This document shows, in pieces, positions 1 to 7,754 of a DNA stretch of 12,806 nucleotides. Both the position numbers and the translations under genes were made by a program. The DNA lies in assembly GCA_021772595.1 (NCBI GenBank), contig JAJFLS010000410.1:1-12806 (forward strand), read 5' to 3'. This DNA comes from Opitutales bacterium. GTDB taxonomy: Bacteria; Verrucomicrobiota; Verrucomicrobiia; Opitutales; Opitutaceae. Numbering within the stretch: position 1 is the stretch's first letter; the number at the start of each line of letters is the position of its first letter. The notes beneath the pieces are model-generated. The model did no database searches and was not told the DNA's origin. It saw only the letters and a list, made by a program, of their open reading frames with translations.

Positions 1-50
1 GCTCGGTCCTCCGTATTATCAACTCTGGCGGAGGACCGAGCCGGTCCTCC
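1..50. repeat. REP-like GC-rich palindromic repeat, cut by the window edge
   Basis: A 13-bp perfect inverted repeat (1-13 against 29-41, unit GCTCGGTCCTCCG) encloses a 15-nt spacer. The right arm also pairs with 42-50 in a 9-bp perfect stem (30-38 against 42-50) with a 3-nt loop. The motif CGGTCCTCC is therefore present twice in direct orientation and once inverted. This is the look of two REP-type hairpins facing each other, with the first half of the left hairpin lying upstream of position 1. It shares no obvious sequence with the other repeats in the window. The base pairing is seen directly; membership in a dispersed repeat family is inferred. Confidence 0.6.
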
Positions 51-61
51 CTGCCTTTTTT
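29..61 (+). terminator. possible rho-independent terminator of an upstream + strand gene
   Basis: A 9-bp GC-rich stem (30-38 with 42-50, loop AGC) is followed, after five bases (CTGCC), by six T residues at 56-61. The hairpin is strong, but the gap before the T run is larger than usual for an intrinsic terminator, and the same hairpin reads as part of a repeat. The gene it would end lies outside the window. Confidence 0.35.
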
Positions 62-106
62 GAGCTCTGATTTTGAGGTTGGCTTCGGGCGGTTAGGGGG
101 ACATAG

Positions 107-823
107 ATGGAGGCTATGAAATTAGTTACGCTGCTTTTTACCTCTCTCGTGTTCGCTGGTTCGCTGGCGTTGGCGGATCATCACAAATCGGGTTGGACGT
201 CATTGTTCGATGGAAAGTCGCTTAAGGGCTGGACGGCGAACCCGGAGAATCCCGATTCTTTTCTGATCGAAAATGGGCACTTGGTCATTCGCGGTCCGCG
301 GGGTCATTTGTTCTATACGGGTCCGGTGGGGGGCGCGGATTTCAAGAACTTCGAGCTGAAGCTACAGGCGAAGACCTTGAAGAAGGCGAATTCGGGCGTC
401 TATTTCCACACTGCGTTTCAGGACGAAGGCTGGCCTTCGCAGGGTTTCGAATGCCAGGTGAATACGACCCACAAGGACCCGAAGAAAACGGGTAGTCTGT
501 ATGCGGTGGCAAATGTCTACGTGCCTATGGTGGAGGAAGAGCCCTTCGTGGTGCGTGTGGACAAGGCGGGAGCCCAGGTTTATCGTGAAACGCCGCCATC
601 GACGGACGGGAAGTGGTTCGACTACCACATCATCGTTAAGGACGACAATGTCGTGTTGAAGGTCAATGGCGAGACGACGGTGAACTGGACTCAGCCCGAG
701 GATTGGAAAGGCCCACGGAACATGCCGGGACGCGTGCTCGGCAGCGGCACGATCGCGATTCAGGCCCACGACCCGGATAGCGAAGTGCACTACCGGGATA
801 TCAAGATAAAGCTGCTCGATTGA
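107..823 (+). CDS. secreted DUF1080 / 3-keto-disaccharide hydrolase family protein
   Basis: This 238-residue protein has an N-terminal signal peptide (hydrophobic stretch about 6-20, likely cut after the A-L-A ending at residue 23), so it should act in the periplasm or outside. The rest is one DUF1080 domain (about 28-236), a concanavalin-like beta-sandwich family also named 3-keto-disaccharide hydrolase. Family hallmarks are visible: S-L-F-D-G-K-S-L-K-G-W (32-42), N-S-G-V-Y-F (95-100), G-F-E-C-Q-V (113-118) and I-Q-A-H-D-P-D-S (218-225) before a final Y-R-D-I-K-I strand. Length is normal for a single-domain member. The start at 107 is preceded by AGGGGG at 95-100 with 6-nt spacing; an alternative ATG at 116 has GGAGG only 2 nt upstream. 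Some relatives hydrolyse 3-keto-glycosides made by sugar oxidoreductases, but none is encoded here, so the exact substrate is unknown. It converges on the TPR gene. Confidence 0.88.
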   Translation: MEAMKLVTLLFTSLVFAGSLALADHHKSGWTSLFDGKSLKGWTANPENPDSFLIENGHLVIRGPRGHLFYTGPVGGADFKNFELKLQAKTLKKANSGVYFHTAFQDEGWPSQGFECQVNTTHKDPKKTGSLYAVANVYVPMVEEEPFVVRVDKAGAQVYRETPPSTDGKWFDYHIIVKDDNVVLKVNGETTVNWTQPEDWKGPRNMPGRVLGSGTIAIQAHDPDSEVHYRDIKIKLLD

Positions 824-840
824 TTGGCGGGGCGCGACAC

Positions 841-2256
841 CTACTTGAATCGGTTGTTGAAGGTCGTTTGCAGGTTGCGAATTACTTCCTCCGAAATTCT
901 AGGAGATGAAATAGCTTTTTTCAGGTAGCTCTCGGCTTGGACCTGGTGTCCTGAGAGTATATAAAAAATGGTTATCAATTTTAGAGCCAGTGGGTTGCTG
1001 GGCTCGGCTTTGAGAGCTTTTTGCAACTCTTCGAGAGCCTTTTCGTTTTGGCCGATTTTGATGTATACGCTGGCTAGATAGTTGTGTCCGGTCGCGAACT
1101 GGGGATTGTTGCGAATTGCCGTTTGAAAGTAAGGAATCGCTTCTAGGGGTCGGTTATTATTCAATAGCCACTCTCCCTTTAGATTATTTATTACCAGCGA
1201 AGTCGGGCAGTTTACTAATGCCTGATCGATTAGTTTGGAAGCTCCCAGATGATTGCCCGCTTTTTTTTCAATCGAGATCAATCCCGCCCATCCCTCGTCG
1301 TAAGTTGGCAATACTTTTGTACAGTTTTCGTAGGCGGCTTTGGCCGGGCCGGGCTTGCCCTGGTCTAAATAGAGTTGGGCTAGATGATCGTAGGCATAGT
1401 GATCGAGAGGATCCAAGGTTATGGATTTTTTCATTAATAGAATTGCCTTGGCCGTTTCGCCCGCTCGTCCCGCTTTTCCGGCCGCCATGGCTACTTCAAA
1501 TGAATCGAAACAATCCGAGACGATTTCATCGACCCATGGATCGGGAATGTCTATATGACTGCTCCAGGTTACATCGTGAAGCACGGCCCGCGCCTTTGAG
1601 GTTTCTCCGAGCGTCTCGTATATATCGACGAGCAGATCTCCACCGATGCGACCGTTTGCTCGTCTAGCGGATTCAAGAAGATGTTTCGCTCGGGCTGTTT
1701 CGTCTTGGGCGAGCGCGACTCGGGCCTGACCAAACAATGCATACGGATTGTCGGGTTCCGTATCGAGAATCGATTGGAAGACTTTCTTCGCTTCGTCGTA
1801 TTGATTTAATTTCAAAAATGTATCTCCAAGATGTATACGCGTTGGAATATACTTTTGATCGAGCTTCATTACCTTTTGGTAAAGGGCGACGGAGTCGCTG
1901 AGTTGTCCTAGGCCAGACACGATTGTGGCGAGTCGGTGTGGCCATAGAGGATTCTTCTCGTCGATCTCGATTAATATCCGATAATTTTGCCATGCATGAT
2001 TGATGTATCCGTTGGCGTGATATAGCTGACTCAGGCTCGCGAGAGAGTCGATGCGATTGGGACCCTCTACCGCGCGTTTGTCCAGGTCTGCAACGCGTTG
2101 AGCAAACTCTGGATTTAGATGCTTGATGCTGGGAGTTGGCGGGATATGCGCCTCGATTACAATCGCGTCGCGTCGTTGCGAATCCCAGCGGAGAACTCCA
2201 ATTAACGCGGCTGCGATGACAATAGCGCTCAGGACTATACTAAGTCTCTTTTTCAT
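841..2256 (-). CDS. membrane-anchored tetratricopeptide repeat protein
   Basis: This 471-residue protein starts with M-K-K-R and one hydrophobic helix (about 6-22) followed by charged residues, which suggests an uncleaved inner-membrane anchor with the body in the periplasm; a signal peptide is possible. The remainder is mostly TPR helices. Repeats are readable at about 72-105, 106-139, 138-171, 172-205, 285-318, 353-386, 387-421 and 422-455, with the usual G/A-x-x-Y and A-x-x-x-[YF] spacing and P at repeat ends. The stretch 232-270 breaks the pattern and carries D-I-P-D-P-W-V-D-E-I-V-S-D-C-F. Its ATG overlaps the stop of the upstream propeller gene in an ATGA (2253-2256), so it is probably translated by coupling; a weak AAGGAA lies about 11 nt upstream. 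TPRs bind proteins, so a scaffold role with the propeller lipoprotein is plausible. No enzymatic motif is seen. The gene is visibly AT-richer than its neighbours. Confidence 0.85.
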   Translation of the reverse strand: MKKRLSIVLSAIVIAAALIGVLRWDSQRRDAIVIEAHIPPTPSIKHLNPEFAQRVADLDKRAVEGPNRIDSLASLSQLYHANGYINHAWQNYRILIEIDEKNPLWPHRLATIVSGLGQLSDSVALYQKVMKLDQKYIPTRIHLGDTFLKLNQYDEAKKVFQSILDTEPDNPYALFGQARVALAQDETARAKHLLESARRANGRIGGDLLVDIYETLGETSKARAVLHDVTWSSHIDIPDPWVDEIVSDCFDSFEVAMAAGKAGRAGETAKAILLMKKSITLDPLDHYAYDHLAQLYLDQGKPGPAKAAYENCTKVLPTYDEGWAGLISIEKKAGNHLGASKLIDQALVNCPTSLVINNLKGEWLLNNNRPLEAIPYFQTAIRNNPQFATGHNYLASVYIKIGQNEKALEELQKALKAEPSNPLALKLITIFYILSGHQVQAESYLKKAISSPRISEEVIRNLQTTFNNRFK

Positions 2257-3539
2257 CGATCGGGCGTTTCCTTCCAGATTGTGAATCGGCTAATACGATC
2301 GTAGGGAGGTATGTTCGGAAACCCGCCAGAAACGATTTCGCCAGTTCCGTCGCCGTCGAAGTCTGCGAAGTCAATGGAAAGCAATTGGACCGGTTCGTAA
2401 GCGAGCGTGACTTTCGTGAAGCCGCGATCCCTATCGTTCCTAAACCATACGAGTGATTCCGCGTTGGGTTTTTGCCAATCGTTGAAGCCGCTGACGCTAA
2501 GGATGTCTTGATCGCCATCTTGGTCTATATCATTGACGACAGGACTATAGGCTCCTGCCAGATCGCCAATTCGACTGTAGATAAAACTGCCATCGCCCTT
2601 GTTCTCAAGCCATTGAATACCGTGCCAGGGTCGGGGTCCCGGTTTTAATGTTGGACCAAATCCATCGCCGTTCGTGAAAACAAGATCGGGTAGTCCATCT
2701 TGATTCAAGTCTGCTTCCGTCATGCCGCTTAGGGCAAAGTCATGATTGGTCGAGCCCCAGATTATCTTGTCGGCAAAGTTGCCCTTGCCGTCGTTTTCGA
2801 ACAAATGGATCTCTTCCCATTGTTGGGAGAATTGGGCGGCGATATCTGGATGGCCGTCTTTGTTGAAATCGTTAACGCAAACATTGATCAATCCCGAAAG
2901 ATGAAGGAGCGATTGGCTTTCATACTTCCATTTGCCAACTTTTTTCATCCAGCGAACTTCGCCTTGATCGTATCCAAATTGACCGACAACGAGGTCGAGA
3001 TCTCCATCGCCATCCATGTCTTTGGCCCGAGCGTCGGTAACACGCTCAACGCCTTCTAGAAGAATTCTTTTCGTGAAGTTTTCGTGACCGTCATTTTCGA
3101 GAGCTATAAGCGCCCCAATTTTATCATTATTGGGGAATACGATATTCATGCAGGATACTAGTACATCGAAATCGCCATCTTCGTCTAAATCGTAGACTTC
3201 GGCATGGACCGGCGCTTGCATTTCAGAAGCGAGGATTATCTCCTCAAATTTTCCCTTATCATCCTGTCGGAGCCAAACGACTTCGTTATCTTTCGCTTCG
3301 CATCCGATTGCATCCATCAATCCATCTTGGTTCAAATCGAACGCTCGCACATGGGCAACCCAGGGAACGTTATCAAAGGTCTTGCCAATTGCGCTTCCGT
3401 AGTAGCGGTCAAGATCAACCTCTGCTCGTGTGAGCGGAGGTGCGGGGGTATCTAAGGTCGTAGTAGGGCGGTTGCAGGCTGTTAGAAGAAAGACTAGCGA
3501 TGTGAGCGAGAAGACTGATATTGGAATCTGTAGCTCCAT
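2253..3539 (-). CDS. FG-GAP/VCBS-repeat beta-propeller lipoprotein
   Basis: This 428-residue protein has a hydrophobic N-terminus ending in a lipobox (L-L-T-A-C, Cys22), so it is probably lipidated and held in the envelope. Seven calcium-binding FG-GAP-type loops of the form D-x-[DN]-x-D-G-x-x-[DE] are spaced along it at about residues 68, 117, 174, 224, 277, 337 and 393, which matches a seven-bladed integrin-like propeller. The last loop ends in E rather than D. The start is fixed by an in-frame TAA two codons upstream. Oddly, the signal region has a Glu at residue 2 and no Lys or Arg before the hydrophobic core. The TPR gene follows with a 4-bp overlap, so the two form an operon. Such propellers bind ligands or partner proteins; some relatives sit beside ASPIC/UnbV or enzyme domains, but none is fused here. 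No catalytic motif is seen and the function is unknown. Confidence 0.88.
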   Translation of the reverse strand: MELQIPISVFSLTSLVFLLTACNRPTTTLDTPAPPLTRAEVDLDRYYGSAIGKTFDNVPWVAHVRAFDLNQDGLMDAIGCEAKDNEVVWLRQDDKGKFEEIILASEMQAPVHAEVYDLDEDGDFDVLVSCMNIVFPNNDKIGALIALENDGHENFTKRILLEGVERVTDARAKDMDGDGDLDLVVGQFGYDQGEVRWMKKVGKWKYESQSLLHLSGLINVCVNDFNKDGHPDIAAQFSQQWEEIHLFENDGKGNFADKIIWGSTNHDFALSGMTEADLNQDGLPDLVFTNGDGFGPTLKPGPRPWHGIQWLENKGDGSFIYSRIGDLAGAYSPVVNDIDQDGDQDILSVSGFNDWQKPNAESLVWFRNDRDRGFTKVTLAYEPVQLLSIDFADFDGDGTGEIVSGGFPNIPPYDRISRFTIWKETPDR

Positions 3540-3561
3540 TGTTTAATATAATATTAGAGCT

Positions 3562-3591
3562 ATTATAGAGTATTCAACTTTGAGTTAGGAA
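3562..3591 (-). promoter_or_regulatory. candidate promoter for the propeller-TPR operon
   Basis: On the minus strand an exact TATAAT lies at 3567-3562, about 22 nt before the ATG at 3539. The best -35 candidate is TTCCTA at 3591-3586 with an 18-bp spacer, a poor match to consensus. The leader between the -10 and the ATG is AT-rich and has no Shine-Dalgarno sequence. The perfect -10 in the right place is the only solid support. Confidence 0.4.
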
Positions 3592-3697
3592 TTGGTATAA
3601 GATTGGAACAAAATGTTGATGCTAGATTTTCGCAAGCGCAATTCGTTTTCAATTGGGGTTTAGCGATTGTGAGCTTTCGCTTCCAATCTGGGTCTTC

Positions 3698-3841
3698 AGA
3701 GACTGTTAAATAAGTCAGTGTAGGAGCGGGTTTACCCCGCGATAGAGCCGATGGACAAAAGACAGAATGAGAGTTATCGCGGGATAAACCCGCTCCTACA
3801 ATTTGGGAAACGCGCAAATCTTGACCTATTTAACAATCTCT
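3698..3841. repeat. MITE-like element with nested inverted repeats
   Basis: The outer arms 3698-3717 and 3822-3841 are inverted copies matching at 18 of 20 positions (core TGTTAAATA). Inside them lies a REP-like pair: 3719-3744 (TGTAGGAGCGGG...) and its inverse 3775-3800, matching at 25 of 26 positions around a 30-nt spacer. The 144-bp unit has no credible gene. No clear target-site duplication flanks it. It sits between the terminator of the downstream TonB receptor and the propeller operon. The inner arms resemble REP doublets (REPINs) of other bacteria; the outer arms resemble ends of a small non-autonomous transposon. The pairing is seen directly and mobility is inferred. Confidence 0.75.
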
Positions 3842-3879
3842 CAGGCTGAAACGCCTATCTACATGGATATGTGGATACG

Positions 3880-3909
3880 AAAAAAGGCCCGGCATACCGC
3901 CGGGCCTTT
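3880..3909 (-). terminator. rho-independent terminator of the first TonB receptor
   Basis: The stem GGCCCGGC (3886-3893) pairs with GCCGGGCC (3899-3906) around a 5-nt loop, extended by A/T pairs. On the minus strand it ends in six T residues (3885-3880). It lies 25 bp after the stop of the 3934-7614 gene and is nearly identical to the terminator at 8416-8445. Confidence 0.93.
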
Positions 3910-3933
3910 GTAAAGTTTGAACTGCAATTCCGT

Positions 3934-6900
3934 TTAGAAGCGGAAGGTGTTCGATAGCAAGATCTGGCGTGGCGGCGCGAAGCGCGCTCGAGCGGGCGTG
4001 CCGTCTGGCTGGAATCGGGTGATGTCCACGTCGGTATTGTTCCAGTTGTGCACATTACGCAGGTTGAGCTGCAGTCTCCAGTCCACGTTGCCCATGATCT
4101 TCTTGCGATAGCCGAAGGTCAAGTCGACCGCCGTGTCGGTATCATCCCGCCAAGGATTTTCGACATCTGGTTGAAAAAAGCCGAGGGCGTCGTCGAAGAA
4201 GATTGGGTATCCGGCTGCGGAATCGTCCTGCCAACGAACTGCACCACCCATGGAGAATCCGTTAAGCGGACCTTCTCGGAAGGTGTAGTTGGTGATGAAG
4301 TTGAGACGCCATTCGCGTTGTTCGCCAGTGGGCTTTCCTTCCAGGTTCTTGACGTAGTAGTACTCCAACAGTCGATCGCCGATTTGCTGGGTGAAAGTCG
4401 CTCCATTGACCGCTTCACCGGGATTGCTCCAATCGAGCCAGCCGAATTCCTGAACGTAAGGAACAAGAAAATCGACGAATTCGGTCAAGCGGGGAGCGAT
4501 ATTGGATAGCGTGGTCTCCTGCCTGGCCGCGTTGAAAGCGATTCGCCAACTCTTTGTCGGATTGAGGATGAACTCGGCCTCCATTCCCTCGGAGTTGATG
4601 TCTGTGGTATCGGAGATCGAGCCTGCCCATTGCGAATTGATATCCCCGTCTGCAAGGAAACGCAGATTGAAGGATTCGATGAAACGCGGATCGAAGACGA
4701 ACTGCTCCAACGGGCCGCGAGCCTCGGCGGCGGCGTCCACGTTCGGCCACATAGCGTCAGCCGCTTCCTCGATGGTCGCGAAAGTTTCATCATCGACCTC
4801 GAAAAGACCATCATCCTCATTGGGTTCGAATTCACCGGCAAGGAGGTCCGCATCCCATTCGCCGTCAACCTTAAATTTGTTGGTTTCTAGAACGCGGCGG
4901 TTGAGACGCCCATACCACTGGGGTATGCGAATCATATTCCGATTGTACACGCCTGATACCGGCGATGTGGCGTTGATCAGATTGGCGTCGTACCAGTTGA
5001 TGCGGGCTACCACCTTGTTGTTGAACATGTAGGCGCTGATGCCCCAGTCCTTGGTGTCGCCGAATTGAGAATCGATCGGTTCGCGAAATTCGTCCACGCG
5101 GTCGAGCGAAGGCACGAAATTGTCAGAAGTGTTGTAGTGGAAGGTGATATCATCGAACATTCCCGGTAGCGGAATGATTTCCTTCGGCCAGTAGACAACA
5201 GCCCCATAACCGAAGATATCCTTCTTTATACTATTAAAATTACCGTCGGTCAGATGCCAGTTTTCGCGGCTCACGTCGCTAATTTCATCGAGGCCCAATA
5301 GGGGAGGCTCCGTGTTAAGCCAATTCTCGACCGTATCTTCGCGGTAACCGAGGTTGATTACGACGTGGTTGTTCAGCATGCGCGACTGCGTGTTGAGTGC
5401 GAGGGAGGACACCGTAGTCTCCTGTAAGCGGACGTTTTTGGTGGGCGTCTCCAATGGTGTCCAACTGTGCGTCAGCCATTGTTCGTTTCCGTTAGAACGA
5501 TCGGTGTCATCGGACAAGGCTTGCGAAGTCGCATCCGGACCCAAGTTCCAGCTTGTCTTCTGGAAGGTCTTCCCAGTGGTGCTTTGCAACTTGTAGCGTG
5601 CGGGTTCAATTATGAAGTCCGTAATGCTATTGTAACTGGTCCACGCCTCTGGTTGAGGTGGGCCTATGTAGACCAAGTTTGGCGTGTTGCGGGCGTTGTT
5701 GGTCGCTTGGCGAGCGTTGGCGGGACCAATGTGTAGCGCGGGCTCCGGAGTGCCGAAGGCGGCTTCGCGCCAATTAATCAGATTCTCGTGGTGGCGATTT
5801 TCATCGGCCAATACGGTAATCGTGTGCTCGCCGAGGAAGTTGGCCAAACTATCGTTGTTCATGCTGTCGCGGAAGTCGTGCTTGACGAAACCCGTGAACC
5901 GTTTGGCTGTTCGTTGGTCGTCGTTGGTGCGACGACCGGATTTGGTCATAATGACTGGCCGGCCGAAGTTTGGATTCGGCATAGGATTGTAATTGCCCGA
6001 CTCCAGATAATTGGGATCTTCAGGGAGCAGAATGGTCTCGTTGACATCGAAAGTGATGACGGAGTTGCCGCCGTTGAGCGCTGTAAAGCTATTACGGTAT
6101 AGGTCCTGGAAATCGTACTCGATAGAGAACCCGCCTTTACCTTCCCAGAAGCTTTGGGTGAGACCGAAGTTGTAGTTGAAGAATTCGCGGGTGTAGAAAT
6201 CGTTGTCCCAACCGAGATTGGCCCGGCTGAAATCGAAGGTCTCCAGATCGGTGAAGCCCTGGTCGAGCCAGCCGACACCCATGATCTCGCCGAGGTTGCC
6301 CGGGTAGAGATTTTGTGGAGCGCCGCCATTGTTCCCTGCAGGCTTGCCGTTTGCTAGAAAACCACCCGACCAGTAGTTGCCGAGCGCGTCCCCCTTAGGA
6401 TTACGCTCTAGTGCGGAGCCAGGAATCTGGTCAGAGTAAGAGAACGAAGGGCTGTCAAAAGTCCCGTTGTTGCCGTCCCAGACGTGGCCGTACGCGCCGC
6501 CGCCCCAACGGATATTGCGGTAGACGAGGTCCGGGAATTGGGCTCCTTCAGGTCCGCCTGAATTGCGAATAATGTAGCCAGCGTCGGTGAACGCCTGCTT
6601 TTCATCCGGAGTAAAATTTTTATTGTTATTGAACTGTCCTTGGGTAGGTCCTTCTTGGTTGCGGGAGCCGAAATCAGTCGGGGAATTTCTTAGGTCCCTG
6701 TTGAAGATTGAAGTGTTCATCCGGGCCGGAGTCTCCAGAAAGGTGGAGAAATTCTGCTGTGGAAGAAGGATGTCGGGAGCGTTACCCTTGATTGAGCCGT
6801 TTTCCATGTAGCCGCTAAATACCGTGTTCGAGTTGCCGAAAGGACGGTAGGAAAATGCCGTGTAGATCCGGTCGTCGTCTTTAAATGTAGGGCGTTGGCG

Positions 6901-7614
6901 GTACTGAGTGCGGTCGTAGAGACCTGCCACGTGGATGGCTAGCTTGTCTTCCATGACGACGCGATTCAGCTTGAAGTGGCCGCGATATGAGGGACTACTG
7001 CCGCCGCTGCCGATGCGTGTGCCGAGCTCTGTAGAGTTACGGAACTGGGCTTTAGCCATACCGTTGTTGATCAATCCGGCGGGGGATCCTAGTCCGAACA
7101 GGAAGGAGTTGGCTCCGCGGTTGATGTCGATTCGCTCGGTGTTGTAGGAGTCGAAGGGAATGTCCGTAACGAAGAAGTTGCGAGTACGGTCTGGCGCGGC
7201 CAATCCGCGTATACGCGAGGTGCCATCCGGGTCGCGGCGAGCGTCACCAACGTTCGTTTCCCCTAATCCGCCTTCGTTAGCCCCGGTGAAGTTGCCGAGA
7301 ATACCCGCCACTTCCGAGCTGGTGGTGTATTGGAGGAGTTCTTCGATGCCAGTCGCTCCAAGGTCGTCCATGAATTCCTTGGTGATCACTTGAACGGCGG
7401 CTCCGGTATCTTTCAAGGATCCGCTAAGACGGCCGCCGGCCATCGTTTGGGAGGCGTAGTAGCCTTCGTCGCCGGAGGCGTCGATGGTGAACGGCGAGAG
7501 TTCGATGACTTCATCGTCCTCTGAGTTTTGCGCCCACGTGTACAAAGAGGCGGTCAGAAAGCCGCATGCAACGAGCAGGGCTTTCGCTTTGGTTCGATTG
7601 TGTATATTATTCAT
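3934..7614 (-). CDS. TonB-dependent outer-membrane receptor (paralogue 1)
   Basis: This 1226-residue receptor should span the outer membrane and import a ligand using TonB/ExbBD energy. A signal peptide (residues 1 to about 28, basic start, cut near T-W-A-Q) is followed by a probable TonB box in E-V-I-E-L-S-P-F (35-42). The plug domain (about 50-190) contains V-I-T-K-E-F-M-D-D, R-I-R-G-L and R-I-D-I-N-R-G-A-N-S-F-L-F-G. A long beta-barrel runs to a terminal S-N-T-F-R-F, ending in Phe as outer-membrane barrels do. The start at 7614 was chosen over an in-frame ATG at 7689 because it gives a proper signal peptide and matches the paralogue; no clear Shine-Dalgarno is present. An acidic, calcium-loop-like insert lies at about 930-942. 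It has its own terminator and is the downstream member of a tandem pair. No SusD-like partner is adjacent, so the ligand cannot be named. Confidence 0.93.
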   Translation of the reverse strand: MNNIHNRTKAKALLVACGFLTASLYTWAQNSEDDEVIELSPFTIDASGDEGYYASQTMAGGRLSGSLKDTGAAVQVITKEFMDDLGATGIEELLQYTTSSEVAGILGNFTGANEGGLGETNVGDARRDPDGTSRIRGLAAPDRTRNFFVTDIPFDSYNTERIDINRGANSFLFGLGSPAGLINNGMAKAQFRNSTELGTRIGSGGSSPSYRGHFKLNRVVMEDKLAIHVAGLYDRTQYRQRPTFKDDDRIYTAFSYRPFGNSNTVFSGYMENGSIKGNAPDILLPQQNFSTFLETPARMNTSIFNRDLRNSPTDFGSRNQEGPTQGQFNNNKNFTPDEKQAFTDAGYIIRNSGGPEGAQFPDLVYRNIRWGGGAYGHVWDGNNGTFDSPSFSYSDQIPGSALERNPKGDALGNYWSGGFLANGKPAGNNGGAPQNLYPGNLGEIMGVGWLDQGFTDLETFDFSRANLGWDNDFYTREFFNYNFGLTQSFWEGKGGFSIEYDFQDLYRNSFTALNGGNSVITFDVNETILLPEDPNYLESGNYNPMPNPNFGRPVIMTKSGRRTNDDQRTAKRFTGFVKHDFRDSMNNDSLANFLGEHTITVLADENRHHENLINWREAAFGTPEPALHIGPANARQATNNARNTPNLVYIGPPQPEAWTSYNSITDFIIEPARYKLQSTTGKTFQKTSWNLGPDATSQALSDDTDRSNGNEQWLTHSWTPLETPTKNVRLQETTVSSLALNTQSRMLNNHVVINLGYREDTVENWLNTEPPLLGLDEISDVSRENWHLTDGNFNSIKKDIFGYGAVVYWPKEIIPLPGMFDDITFHYNTSDNFVPSLDRVDEFREPIDSQFGDTKDWGISAYMFNNKVVARINWYDANLINATSPVSGVYNRNMIRIPQWYGRLNRRVLETNKFKVDGEWDADLLAGEFEPNEDDGLFEVDDETFATIEEAADAMWPNVDAAAEARGPLEQFVFDPRFIESFNLRFLADGDINSQWAGSISDTTDINSEGMEAEFILNPTKSWRIAFNAARQETTLSNIAPRLTEFVDFLVPYVQEFGWLDWSNPGEAVNGATFTQQIGDRLLEYYYVKNLEGKPTGEQREWRLNFITNYTFREGPLNGFSMGGAVRWQDDSAAGYPIFFDDALGFFQPDVENPWRDDTDTAVDLTFGYRKKIMGNVDWRLQLNLRNVHNWNNTDVDITRFQPDGTPARARFAPPRQILLSNTFRF

Positions 7615-7730
7615 TTCGTGATCAGTCGATATTTCGGCTTGTAGGTTTTCCAACCGGCTAATCACGCAAAGAATCCCTTCGATACGCATTGGCGTTCGAA
7701 GCGATTTGGGTTTTGGTGATCAGCCAGTCT

Positions 7731-7754
7731 TCAGTTAAGGGGTTAATCAGTTAA
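7731..7754. promoter_or_regulatory. three 8-bp-spaced GTTAA repeats upstream of TonB receptor 1
   Basis: TCAGTTAA occurs at 7731-7738 and again at 7747-7754, and a third GTTAA at 7742-7746 keeps the same 8-bp step. The block lies 117-140 bp upstream of the receptor ATG and could be a direct-repeat regulator site. I see no equivalent upstream of the paralogue. A convincing -35/-10 pair was not found in this leader. Confidence 0.25.

Noticed and set aside
362..790. 142-codon minus-strand frame opposite DUF1080
   Set aside because: It is antisense to a well-supported gene and looks like a codon-bias shadow, rich in Arg and His with no domain.
824..840. Terminator between the convergent DUF1080 and TPR genes
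   Set aside because: Only 17 bp separate the stops and no GC stem with a T run is visible there.
3719..3800. CRISPR-like array from the regularly recurring palindromes
   Set aside because: The repeats are inverted pairs, kilobases apart between sites, with no direct repeat-spacer series and no cas genes.
3563..3817. 84-codon minus-strand reading frame
   Set aside because: It runs through the REP-like pair and the propeller promoter region. Its sequence reflects the repeat and has no domain, no Shine-Dalgarno and no conserved character.
7615..7689. N-terminal extension of TonB receptor 1 to the ATG at 7689
   Set aside because: The extra 25 residues would bury the signal peptide and have no counterpart in the paralogue, whose own extension (to 12282) is unrelated.
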